The position numbers were made by a program, and so were the translations under genes. Source: Polytrichum commune (taxonomy: Eukaryota; Streptophyta; Polytrichopsida; Polytrichales; Polytrichaceae). From it: a stretch of 64,000 bases of DNA. This document shows, piece by piece, positions 47,652-59,000 of the stretch. Where the stretch lies: assembly GCA_950295325.1 (NCBI GenBank), contig OX485806.1, positions 40,612,001 to 40,676,000 of the forward strand. The letters are read 5' to 3'. The notes under the pieces are model-generated. The model was not told where the DNA came from, did no database searches, and worked only from the letters and a program-made list of their open reading frames with translations. How positions within the stretch are numbered: position 1 is the first letter of the stretch; each line of letters begins with the position of its first letter.

Positions 47652-48625
47652 TGTCGCAACCCTTGCTAGCCCCCCTTGACAATCTTGCCAATTTTCAATT
47701 CTAGCAAAGGTTACGAGCGCTAACCATTCGCATTCCGCCATGCTAATGGTTAGCTCCTCCTACCCCGGACCTTATAGTTCATAGGAGGGAACCAACCCTC
47801 CTACTTTGCTTTCGGGACTCACCCCTTAATCGGTAACTCATTTCTTGGATGTGGACTTCCATCCATGGAAGTCCAATCCCATGTTGATCATCGCATTGCC
47901 GGAGCAACACTACAACAACCCGAACCATACTAGGCAACTATGGCCTCACAATGGGCCAATGCCCATGGAGGCCTTGCCGTTCGGCCTCGGGTGGGTGAGG
48001 CCACACCACCTCACCCATATAAGCCTCTAGGACTTCACGCGGGGCCCCTACCCCACCGTCAACCAACCTCTTGTCTCTCTACCAAGAGTTGGGGCCAACT
48101 GGACATTTTCCTTTAGCTGCTGGGCCTAGAAGCCCCCAGCAGATTCAGACCATCATAACTTCCTTGTATGATGTCTGATCATAACAACCAACCACTCCAT
48201 CCTCATCTACGTTTCACGTAGATGCCGATGGACTCCTCACTTGCCCCATTCGGGCAAGTCTTGGGGAAGTTATGCCTGTTTGAACCTTGGCAGTCCCGGG
48301 AATCACTCCCAGGCACTGCTGTACCAGGGCGCTGTCCCGGGACAGCGCCCCACTCAAATGGCCATAACTCCTAGCTCACACCTCCGATTGAGGTGTTCTT
48401 GAGCTTTCTAGAATCACCACGCCATGAGCTACGCATAACTCATGGCCTTCCCCTTGTGCCTCCTAGTCTCCATGGGTGGGAGGCGTTCCCAACGCCCGGG
48501 GCCCTCACCCACACTAGGATCACTTGGGCCCTCTCACCAACGGCGCCACAAGTCCCGGGTGTCACTCCGGGGTCCCCCTTGTGCCCATGGTGTTTCGGGC
48601 ACTCCTCATGGAGAGGTGCGCGACA
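47652..48625 (-). repeat. LTR of element E (5' in element sense)
   Basis: 974 bp. Confidence 0.95.
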
Positions 48626-49945
48626 AAGTCAATGCCGGAAGACGCGAAGTGGAGAATGAGGTGGGCCAAAAGGCGTTGTTGAATGTGAACAACTTCACTT
48701 AGCCGGAAGGCCTCACTCCAAAGTTCATGTCCAAAATTGGAGCTCCGTTTCCCATTGTGGAACAAGTGGTCAAGGACATATATAAGTTGGAATTACCGCC
48801 GGAGATCAAAGTGCATCCGACATTTCATGTCTCATTACGAAAGTCATTTTAGGACAACACCTTATGGCCCGATCACAAGCAAGTGATTAGGCCACCTCCC
48901 GACCTTGTGGAGGTCATTTGGAACATGAGGTAAGAGGGCATCCTCAAGTGTAGGAAGCCCAAGTGAAAAGGAAAGAAAAAGTACAAAGGAATACTTGGTG
49001 AAATGGTGAGGATACCATGAGAAAGAAACCGCTTGGGTGGCGGCAAGAGACATGGTCAACACCAATGAATTGGTGAAGCACTTTGAAGAAACTAAGGCTA
49101 GACATTCCAATAAAAAGAAGCGTAGGCATTGATAAGGACATCAATCTCCTTTAGTGGGGGAGAGACTCTAGTAGCAAACATAGTTTCGAGGTTAATTGCT
49201 CCACAACATGCACTTGTTCTTTGGCTTGAGGGAATAAAGCCCAAACTTTAGTGGTGCAAAGAGAAAAGTATGAGATGAGGTCCTAGTCTTGTACTTGTGC
49301 TTGGTTAATGGAAGAAGGGGAATAGACATGCCAAACTAGGTTGGGTAAGCCGAGTAATTGGGGCCATGGCTTGGAGGGGCCTTGGATAAAACCAAGAAAC
49401 TTCTTAGTTGTGGGCTTGTCCGGGCGGGGACAAGGTGATGGCGCGTGCTTATAAAAGTGCTACCCGCGAGCTAACGAGAGTTGGCGCATGGGAGTCATGA
49501 ACCCATGTCTCGAAAGAGCAAAGTGGGAACCGAGTCGGGCGGGACTTGGCATCACCCCCGTGCGATCGAGGCGTGGCTTAACAATGGAAAGCCATCTCGG
49601 AGTTGCAACCAAAACAACTTAGTGGAAGCGTTGAGGTCTCGCCTAGATGTGTCATGTTAGGCTAGTGGAGCCTAACGGGGGAGGCCCCAAAGGAGGGGCA
49701 ACCCAAGTGAGTCCCAAAGTAGGTGGGTCTAGTGTAGGTTAGGTCCTTGGATGAGAGATCCAAGGTCGCTAACGGACCACCTAGGAACGACACCTTTGGG
49801 ACTATGCCAAATTTGAAGATGCATTGTGGGGGTCGCGCCCTAAGGTAAACACAATGCCGCACCATAGAGGATGGCAACTTGAGAATTGGTGTGCCGACTA
49901 CGAGTATAGTCGATGGGGGCATCGACTCCGTTTGGTGGGGGTGAG
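48626..49945 (+). pseudogene. Element C last internal segment (integrase end, chromodomain-like, 3' spacer)
   Basis: Continues C with NAGRREVENEVGQKALLNV, then LELPPEIKVHPTFHVS and AWVAARDMVNTNELVKHFEE (about 49035-49095). A noncoding 3' spacer to the purine-rich GGTGGGGGTGAG before the LTR follows. Confidence 0.8.
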
Positions 49946-50918
49946 TGTCGCGCACCTTTCCATGAGGAGTGCCCGAAACACCATGGGCACAAGGGGGACC
50001 CCGGAGTGACACCCGGGACTTGTGGCGCCGTTGGTGAGAGGGCCCAAGTGATCCTAGTGTGGGTGAGGGCCCCGGGCGTTGGGAACGCCTCCCACCCACG
50101 GAGACTAGGAGGCACAAGGGTAAGGCCATGAGCTATGCGTAGCTCATGGCGTGGTGATTCTAGAAAGCTCAAGAACACCTCAATCGGAGGTGTGAGCTAG
50201 GAGTTATGGCCATTTGAGTGGGGCGCTGTCCCGGGACAGCGCCCTGGTACAGCAGTGCCTGGGAGTGATTCCCGGGACTGCCAAGGTTCAAACAGGCATA
50301 ACTTCCTCAGCACTTGCCCGAATGGGGCAAGTGAGGAGTCCATCGGCATCTACGTGAAGCGTAGATGAAGATGGAGTGGTTGGTTGTTATGATCAGACAT
50401 CATACAAGGAAGTTATGATGGTCTGAAGCTGCTGGGGGGTTCTAGGCCCAGCAGCTAACGGAAAATGTCCAGTTGGCCCCAACTCTTGGTAGAGAGACAA
50501 GAGGTTGGTTGACGGTGGGGTAGGGGCCCCGCGTAGAGTCCTAGAGGCTTATATGGGTGAGGTGGTGTGGCCTCACCCACCCGAGGCCGAACGGCAAGGC
50601 CTCCATGGGCTTTGGCCTATTGTGAGGCCATAGTTGCCTAGTATGCTTCGGGTTGTTGTAGTGTTGCTCCGGCAACGCGATGATCAACATAGGATTGGAC
50701 TTCCATGGATGGAAGTCCACATTGGGGAAATGGGTTACCGATTAAGGGGTGAGTCCCGAAAGCAAAGTAGGAGGGTTGGTTCCCTCCTATGAACTATTGG
50801 TCCGGGGTAAGAGGAGCTATCCATTAGCATGGCGGAATGCGAAGGGTTAGCGACTCGTAACCTTTGCTAGAATTGAAAATTGGCAAGATTATTAAGGGAC
50901 CTAGCAAGGGTTGCGACA
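49946..50918 (+). repeat. 3' LTR of element C
   Basis: 973 bp, followed by GCATC. Confidence 0.95.
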
Positions 50919-51142
50919 GCATCCCTCTCCGCCATAAGCCTTGCAGCACAAGATGGGCCCGCAGTGGAAGGAAGCCCAACTCGAGAAGTGGGAGTCCCAA
51001 AGGGTGGTAGACTAGGCGTATTATGAGGCACCCGAATTGGAGTGACGTTGGGCTGCGCCTCCTCTGCATCCATGTCGTCTTCACCCAGGAGATACGCCAC
51101 GCGATCCACTGGATGATGAGCAAGACCGCGCAAGTCTTCCTG
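50919..51142 (-). CDS. FCP1-like gene 2: upstream coding piece beyond element C
   Basis: The minus strand is open: QEDLRGLAHHPVDRVAYLLG, then acidic EDDMDAEEAQ and Pro/Thr-rich sequence to AARLMAERDA. With one GCATC copy removed it joins DADLAAETGC at 29785 in the same frame, so element C split one exon. The piece is cut on its other side by the start of element F, so the true 5' end of the gene is not visible. No domain recognised. Confidence 0.6.
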
Positions 51143-52113
51143 GGTCGCGCACCTCTCCATGAGTGCCCAAAACACCATGGGCACAAGGGGGACCCCGGAG
51201 TGACACCCGGGACTTGTGGCGCCGTTGGTGAGAGGGCCCAAGTGATCCTAGTGTGGGTGAGGGCCCCGGGCGTTGGGAACGCCTCCCACCCACAAAGACT
51301 AGGAGGCATGAGGGTGAGGCCATGAGCTATGCGTAGCTCATGGCGTGGTGATTCTAGAATGCTCAAGATCACCTCAATCGGAGGTGTGAGCTAGGAGTTA
51401 TGGCCATTTGAGTGGGGTGCTGTCCCGGGACAGCGCCCTGGTACAGCAGTGCCTGGGAGTGATTCCCGGGACTGCCAAGGTTCAAACAGGCATAACTTCC
51501 TCAACACTTGCCCGAATGGGGCAAGTGAGGAGTCCATCGGCATCTACGTGAAGCGTAGATGAGGATGGAGTGGTTGGTTGTTATGATCAGACATCATACA
51601 AGGAAGTTATGATGGTCTGAAGCTGCTGGAGGGATTCTAGGCCCAGCAGCTAAGGGAAAATGTCCACTTGGCCCCAACTCTTGGTAGAGAGACAAGAGGT
51701 TGGTTGGCGGTGGGGTAGGGGCTCCGTGTAGAGTCCTAGAGGCTTATATGGGTGAGGTGGTGTGGCCTCACCCACCCGAGGCCGAACGGCACGGCCTCCA
51801 TGGGCATTGGCCCTATGTGAGGCCATAGTTGCCTAGTATGGTTCGGGTTGTTGTAGTGTTGCTCCGGCAATGCGATGATCAACATGGGATTGGACTTCCA
51901 TGGATGGAAGTCCACATCTAGGAATGGGTTACCGATTAAGGGGTGAGTCCCGAAAGCAAAGTAGGAGGGTTGGTTCCCTCCTATGAACTATAAGGTCCGG
52001 GGTAGGAGGAGCTAATCATCAGCATGGCGGAATGCGAATGGTTAGCGCTCGTAACCTTTGCTAGAATTGAAAATTGGCAAGATTGTCAAGGGGGGCTAGC
52101 AAGGGTTGCGACA
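51143..52113 (+). repeat. 5' LTR of element F
   Basis: About 971 bp and more divergent from the other LTRs than they are from each other (for example GGGGTGCTGTCCC breaks the big hairpin). Confidence 0.9.
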
Positions 52114-52919
52114 CTTGGTATCAGAGCAGGGTTCCAATATTTGAGCTAGCACTTTGAGGGAGACATGGCTATCAAACCTGAGGGTTATTATGGTGAGCCC
52201 GGGGTTTCCAAAAGGTTGTGAGGCTCAAATTGGAACAAAGATCATGTGTAAATGGAATTTGACCATACCATTAGTTCTAACGACAATGGTGGGCATGATG
52301 GTGGATTGAGTAAGGAAAATGGTGGAGTCCTTTGAAAGGGCTCCCGCACACCTCAAAAAAACATTTGGGGCCTAGAATACCGAATGCACCCAAAACCTTG
52401 GAGGGCATTAATGTTCGATTGAAATTCCAATTCGAAATGCTTGGAAGGTATTGATGTTGGAATGAATTTGGTGGAAATGAGGCGTCCGGGCCTCTTAAGG
52501 CGTATATACGCGCATTTCACACCCAAATGAATTGTACATCTTAGATGAACGAGCTTTCTAAGAAATGCATCGTTTTAGGTGGGTTTCAAAAGCGGGTGGT
52601 GAAGACCAAGTTCAAATTTCCAAAGTTTATTGAGGTTGTGGCGGGGATCATCAAAATTGCCATGAGCATCAAGGCCGATGACCCCATTAAGCAATTTGGC
52701 GGTGCATTACAACAATGGACGTTGAGGGGAGATAGGTACCCCGCCAAATAATACTTGTGCCGCGAACCGAATGTAAGACGATGGCATTGTGGCCAAGGCT
52801 AGTAGCCTTAAGCCGAGGCCAAATCTTTTGTACCTTGAGGCTCAAATGAATGGGAGACTTGTCTCATGGGTTGACAAAGAGGCTACCACTTCTTCTTGAG
52901 CCCAAAACTCATAAGGGAG

Positions 52920-53248
52920 TTGGGGCTTGCCTATTGGTAGAGCGGGCAAGCCCACCAAGGTGCGGTTTGGAAAGGGCGAACCACATGAGACAAAGGAGGC
53001 CGCGATGCATGTAACCTTTCAATGTGGGACATTGGATTTTGTTAAAATTTCACACCAAGTGAAATAGATGAAATGCATGTCATTATGAAGGCCGCCTTCT
53101 TTGAAACTCACATGATAGATGTGAGGTGCAAGCCGGTGTGCTTGCCATGCATTATGATGTGTCATAATGGCAAAGAATTGAAGTTCAAATTAACAATGAC
53201 TCCTATGGTAGGAGGACCTAAGTTGAATTTGGTCTTAATGGACCGAAT

Positions 53249-53280
<32 letters not shown>

Positions 53281-53455
53281 CTTAATGGTCGTGGTTCAAT
53301 TGGAGCAACTCCAATGAACGTATGGGGAGGCTAGGAAAGATGGGCCTCCCCCAAACAACATTGGTGCGATGTTGGTGAGATACAAGGATGTATTCACCAA
53401 TGTGTTGCCAAAAAAAAAAAAAAAAAAAAAAAATTTACCGCCAAGGAGTGAAAAA
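52920..53455 (+). pseudogene. Element F protease-like to pre-RT region with two poly-A tracts
   Basis: As in D, but with A25 at 53256-53280 and A24 at 53410-53433. The RT deletion junction follows at about 53455. Confidence 0.6.
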
Positions 53456-53559
53456 TAACTTTGCTCAACGAGAGATCGAATTCTTGAGGTATGTGGTGAC
53501 AAAAGAAGTTGGTGGACAAACATGAAGAATGTCAAGGCAATCCAAAAGGAGAATTGGCC

Positions 53560-54530
53560 CTTGATTCAAAAAGGGCTTAGGTCATTTGTTGACCTAGCCA
53601 ATTAGTACCACAACTTCATTCGAGAGTTTTCTAAGGTTGCTAGGACCTTATTCAACTTATTGAGGAAAATGGCTATCCCAAGAGTGGGATGAGCCTTGTC
53701 ACCAAGCCTTTGGGGGGGCTCAAAAACAAGTTCTCTTCGCTGCCCGTGCTTAAGTTCGCGGACTTTGACAAACCTTTTGAGGTGCATACGGGGGCGAGTG
53801 ACTTTAGCATTGGCGGATGTTGAGGCAAAATGGATGACCATTGTATATAAGAGCATGAAGCTCGATGGTTGTCCAACCTTGTCCAACTTATGCAAGAAAT
53901 GGCTATCCCAAAAGTGGGATGAGCCTTGCCACCAAGTCTTTAAGGAGCTTAAGACGAAGTTCTCTTCGCCGCCCGTGCTCAAGTTTGCAAAATTTGACAA
54001 ACCTTTTGAGGTGCATACGGGGGCGAGTAACTTTACCATTGGCGGATGTTGATCCAAGATGGATACCCATTGCATATGGGAGCATTAAGCTTAAAGGTTG
54101 TCAAACCTTGTGCGACTTGTGAAAGAAATGGCTATCTCAAGAGTGGGATGAGCCTTGCCCCAAAGTCTTTGGGGAGTTTAATACAAAGTTGTCTTTGCCA
54201 CCCGTGTTCAAGTTCGCGGAGCTTGACAAACCTTTTGAGGTGCATACGGGGGGGGGGGGGGGCGAGTAACTTTGCCATTGGCGGATGGTTAACGTAAGAT
54301 GGATGGCCATTGCATATGAGAGCGTTAAGCTTGATGGTTATCCGACCTTATCCGACTTGTGGAAGAAATGACTATTCCAAGAGTGGGATGAGCCTTGCCA
54401 CCAAGTCTTTGGGGAGCTTGAGAGCAAGTGTCCTTAGACGCCCGTGCTCAAGTTCGCGGAGCTTGACAAACCTTTTGAGGTGCATACGGGGGTGAGCGAC
54501 TTTGCCAATGGTGGATTATGTGTAATTGGA
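53560..54530 (+). pseudogene. Element F RT tail and four tandem RNase H pieces
   Basis: Units near 53671, 53900, 54130 and 54369. A G15 tract at 54248-54262 sits at the same place as the G18 of element D. Confidence 0.75.
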
Positions 54531-54635
54531 TGGCCATTGCATATGGGAGCATGAAGCTCGATGGTTGTCAAAGAAGACAACCAACTCATGCCAAACAACT
54601 TTTTGGCATAGTGCATTGTTGGGGAAAGTTAGTAT

Positions 54636-54692
54636 GCGAGCGGAGAGCGGAGAGCGGAAAGCGGAGAGCGAAGACCGAAGAGCGGAGAACTC
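54636..54692 (+). repeat. GAGCGGAGA-type short tandem repeat at the element F break
   Basis: Repeated GAGCGGAGAGCGGA-like units begin directly after the point where F stops matching its family. Confidence 0.8.
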
Positions 54693-54699
54693 AATTTGA

Positions 54700-55013
54700 G
54701 ACATGAAATGAGAGAGAAATTGCACCTATAACCGCGGGATTGAGGGAAAAATGTTGAACTATTTTTAGAAACTTTGGAGAGTTATGGACTCTATTACCGT
54801 GGAAATAAAGTAACATTTCCCTATTCATAAAGTTAATAGATTTTTGAAACATAGAAATATTAAAATAAAATACAAAATTAGGGCTTACATCACTATGACG
54901 TCACAATTATAATTACCAAAATGGTGTACTATATTTTATATTACGGTAAATTAAATAATATTTACTATTTGAACGTGACACGAAGGAGGTTGGCGAAAAA
55001 AATTCTCCACATA
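54700..55013 (+). other. AT-rich noncoding stretch
   Basis: No gene or RNA recognised. Confidence 0.6.
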
Positions 55014-55446
55014 CAGTCCACCCTCTATTACTGTTACACCTATAAGTGTTAACCATTTCCAAACGTTCACTTTATTCTACTCCCTACATATTGCACACTA
55101 TAAATGTTAAACCTGTTAATTGTTAACAAAACGGTGTTCCCTTCTTTGTAAATTTGACTCTATAAATGTTAACGACTGAAATACATTCATAATTCACCCA
55201 TGATTTGTAAACTTGATATTGAATAAAGTTTTGATTGGGTTTGCAATTTTGTGTATGATATTCTCTCACAATTACTCTTCACAATTGCTTATAGTTAGGA
55301 CATGTTAAGATTTGCATATTGTTCAAAGAAGTAATTTTATAATTGTTAACTGTTAACACCTTTATACATGTAAAGTTCGATCCACTCCCGAGGGTTAACA
55401 TTTATAGAGGGTGAACATTTGAGGGTGAACATTATAGATGGTGAAC
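55014..55446. mobile_element. Possible MITE-like element with imperfect terminal inverted repeats
   Basis: The left end has CAGTCCACCCTCTATTA, then ATAAGTGTTAACC. The right end, reversed, has GTTCACCATCTATAATG, then CACCCTCTATAAATG and TTAACC. Further CTATAAATGTTAA copies lie at about 55099 and 55160. Layout recalls pogo/Tc1-like nonautonomous elements, but the ends are not exact and no clear duplication is seen. Confidence 0.35.
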
Positions 55447-55790
55447 AAAAATGAAGAATGCAATGCGGGTAGTATGAATTGGAGTGTGTTGGGTGGTGTG
55501 CAACAAGTATTATTGAATACTTATGATTCAAGGAAACAAGGAGGAGGTGTGTGAGGCAACAACTTTTTATTGGAGTGGGTGGATGCTACATTGTTTTGTG
55601 ACTAGCGGTTAAGATTGTGAGAAGATGGTGGACTAAATTCTCTTTGGAGTATGACGACCACCAAGTGAAGCGTGATTTGAGAACAACGAAAAGATGCATT
55701 CAATGAGATAATTGGAATATTGAAATCCACACAACACTTTATAAATCCAAATACCGATAAATCAAACCAACAAATCAATCAAACCCAAAA
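55447..55790 (+). other. Noncoding stretch 3' of the ParB-methylase gene
   Basis: Presumed 3' flank of the minus-strand gene; nothing else seen. Confidence 0.5.
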
Positions 55791-56070
55791 TCAATCAACC
55801 ATGAGGTCGTCACTACTAGATTCCCTACTTCCAAAGATACTACCCTCATGGCCGCCCTCATCTGAAGTGGAATCTAAGCTATGGCACTCATTATCCACCT
55901 CCGCAGAATGCTCGAAGAAGTCTAAGGCACGGGGGTCATAACGTGGAGACGGGGAACTAGCTTCGGTAGGAGAAGGTTGTGCCGCTAGTACCATCGCCAT
56001 ATCATGGGCATAGATAGGCAATGTGAATCCCATGGTGGGAGTACCCAACACATCCGCTCCAACGCCAAGT
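55791..56070 (-). CDS. ParB-methylase gene: last exon, Ser/Asp-rich tail
   Basis: Follows a T-rich CAG acceptor; LGVGADVLGTPTMGFTLPIY and then a Ser/Glu/Asp-rich end to TGA at 55791. No domain. Confidence 0.55.
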
Positions 56071-59000
56071 CTGAAAAAAAACACGATAAATGTAAGAAAG
56101 AGGATGGAAAGTGTAAAAGCTGAATGGACAAAGAAAATAAGCGAAGAAGGTCATCATACTCACTTACTGCGAGGGCTCTGGCCTCGATCGCTTCAAGGCC
56201 GGCGGCCTCTTCTGCGTGCCTTGTGAAGCCTGCGTGGAAGCAACAACAATGGATGGAGCCTTCACCGTAGGCTGAACACTCTTAAGTGGCTTAAGGACAC
56301 GGTTGAAGGTGTCCTCGTCCTCCTCAAGAGCAACGATATGGCGCCCAAGCTGCCTGCATGCATGGATAGAAGTCCCTGTTGCGGAGGAAAGGTTAGCAAA
56401 GGAAAAAAAAACAAACTTAGAAATTGAAAACTAGGATATGTTGGCAAGTGAATTAGGACATACCAACGCCTGCATTAATGTCCACCACAACCTGTCCAAT
56501 GTCCGTAGTGGCCATGATCAAGGAGGACATGAAAGAAATATCTTTCTCCCGGGGACCACGCCAAGCTTTGGAGCCGTCCATGAGAGGAGTTGCGGTATAA
56601 TTCATAATCGCATCATCCATGTCGAGCTCAATGCCAAGAGCCTTGAGCTCATTGGCATCGCGAAGGCGAAATGACGAGTGCCGGGGCCGCTTATCAAGGT
56701 CAGATCCAATTGTTTTGGTGGCACGAACAAGTAGTACAACTTGGAAGAGGTTGGTGGTCTTGTCCTTATGCTTAGCTGAATGTAGGCGAAGACGGTTGAC
56801 TCCCAGCCACTCCTTGAAGATCGTGAACCCAAAAGCAGCGAAGTGGTCTTCAATGCTCTCCCTGAAATCACCATTGTCATCTGGATGAAAGAGGAGGAGA
56901 GCTCCATCGTCATGCAGGATCTCGTCCGCGAAATCGAAGAGTTCACCAATAAAATCGGAATCCAATGCATTCCAGGAAGGCACACTATAGGAAGGATCGG
57001 AGACATTGGGTACCGGCAGGTTCTCCGGGAGGTCGGCAATGACAAGATCAGCCATGCCCACATCTGACCTCGCAACGCCTAGAGCTCTCCGCGGATAGGA
57101 GGGTGGAAGAGAAAGAATGAAGTTGGAAACATCCTGAAAATGACGACGTTGATGAAGAATAGAGGCATTCAAGATGCATTCTGAAACAACTGGAGGACGC
57201 CTAGCAGATGAAAGAACGGGCGGAGGAGGCGGCCTGGAAAGAGTAGGAACTTGACTAAGAGTTGTAGTGGATGCAACTGCCGCCTCAGGTGAAGCAGGGG
57301 GATCATCCTCCACAGTCTTCAGCTTCCTCGCGCGCTTCTTTAGTGAAGACTCGTCTTGAGTCGCACGCTTCCTCCTCTTGGACTTCTGAGTGTTGGGCTC
57401 ATCGAGAGTCGCAACAACCTCATCCGCCTCCGGAAGCTGACTCTCTAGAAGAACAACCTCATCGCTTTGAGAAGGTGGCTCTCCACCGGAGAGCCGAATC
57501 TTCAAGGCCGCCTCCTCATCCGGCTGCCACGTCCTCTTACACTCCAAGTACCAGCAACACTCGCGGAGATGCGGGAGGGAGAAGTTGCGCTTTTGAGCCG
57601 GGGAAAAAATGAAGGTGGGCGAAGAGGAATCCGACCATGCATCCAGAAATGGAGGAAGCTTCTTCAAAGCCTTCTTCTTGAAAAGCTCGTGCTTGATGTA
57701 CCTTCACAACCAAGGAGTGAGGCCAATAAGCAACTTAGAAAACAACTAGTTTGATATAAATGAGAACAAAAGATGGCCCAACTAACTTACCGGAAAATTA
57801 AGCGCTTGACAATGTTGTCAGCGCCTTTGACATCCTTCCACCACGTCCCCTTTCCATAGATATCTGACCCTGAGAAGTGACCAATGAACGCCTTATCCCA
57901 AAGGCAAATTCGCCACTTCTCCAAGTAATCCGGCAACGAATCAACTTCCACGTCTCCGTCAAGCCCACCCAATGCACTTAGTATATCCGGTAACTCCTTG
58001 ACCGCAGCATCCTCTAGCTGTGAAGGAATTCAAGGCGAACATGAGAATTGGCACAAAATGAAGAATTGAAAGGGAAGCAAAGAAAATAGGATAGACGTAC
58101 CCCTGCCCAGAACGCTGCTTTATTGAGCCAAGATTTCAAGTTGTCCTCGCTTGCAGGACTTTTGGGAAACCGGATAGCTTCACGATTGAAACTTCCACTG
58201 TTCCACCACTTAAGCCAACGGGCTTTATACTCTGGCTCGACAGCGGCAGTGGCAATGAGTTGCAATTTCTCCAATGTCATCTCAATCTTTTGAGAATGGT
58301 GGGCGCTATAATGCCTAGTAATCTGAAACAAATGCAATCAAAATAGAAGGCCAAGTAAATTTTAGAATGTTTACTGAAAAAATGCTGCAAAGAATGCAAG
58401 CAATACGAAAAGCATAATTCCAAATTGGATGACAAGGAAATTACCTCATCTAGGAACTGTTTTCCAAGGGCAGGGTTTGCGATCGACTGTTGTTTGTTGA
58501 ACTTGTGCCCAAGTTCCTCAGACGTCTTCTTAATTACAGCGTCCAATACATCACTCAACCCCTTCCCTGACTGCTCATCTAGAGGCACTTCCTCCTTGAA
58601 GATTTGGGCCGCCTCATCTACCGCATCGGCTATCTCTTGCTGGACATGTATTCTAAATTGTTAGACCATGACTAAAAGTAATGAATGCGAAGTAGGAGCT
58701 TGATGAATTTGGAGTGACTTACATTGAAAATGAAGGACACCATAAGATCCTGGGTCAGCGGGTACCAAGGGCTCTTGGGGCCTCTGCTCTTGCGCGCTTG
58801 GAATTGCTCCTCGGTCAACAATGGCTGGTAGTAGCTAAGATCATACGAACCGTATTTTTGGATGCGGTGTAGAGTGTGAACAAGGCTAGTCTTAACGTGC
58901 GCAGTCTGGTTAGCCCTGTTGCGGTTGAGATAAATGGCATTAGATGAAAATAAAAAAATGAAGGAAAAAATGTTCAAAAAAATAACAAACTTACTTGTTT

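Larger units (their letters stand above)
41493..48625 (-). mobile_element. LTR retrotransposon E, nested in C, opposite orientation
   Basis: LTRs of 974 bp at 41493-42466 and 47652-48625, duplication AAGTC. The PBS complement (CTCTGATACC) just left of 47652 places it on the minus strand. The LTRs differ at one site that I noticed (CCACTCGATC/CCACTCCATC). It is inserted in the C integrase region, which resumes in frame at 48626 (AATGCCGGAAGACGC). Confidence 0.95.
29786..50918 (+). mobile_element. LTR retrotransposon C, split by nested elements D and E
   Basis: LTRs of 973 bp at 29786-30758 and 49946-50918, duplication GCATC. Its own internal pieces are 30759-31517, 38677-41492 and 48626-49945. 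Its LTRs differ at about six visible sites (for example GCCATTGG/GCCGTTGG and CTGCTACAG/CTGGTACAG). That is more than in D or E, consistent with C being the older host of both. It disrupts the coding exon of FCP1-like gene 2. Removing D and E restores collinearity with element B. Confidence 0.95.
51143..54618 (+). mobile_element. LTR retrotransposon F, 3'-truncated
   Basis: 5' LTR at about 51143-52113 with an eroded start (GGTCGCGC instead of TGTCGCGC) and a 3-bp deletion soon after. PBS TTGGTATCAGAGCAGGG starts at 52115. The internal part is collinear with D through the fourth RNase H unit and stops matching at about 54618, before integrase. No 3' LTR and no target duplication. The leader has lost most of the 57-bp repeats. 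Confidence 0.85.
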
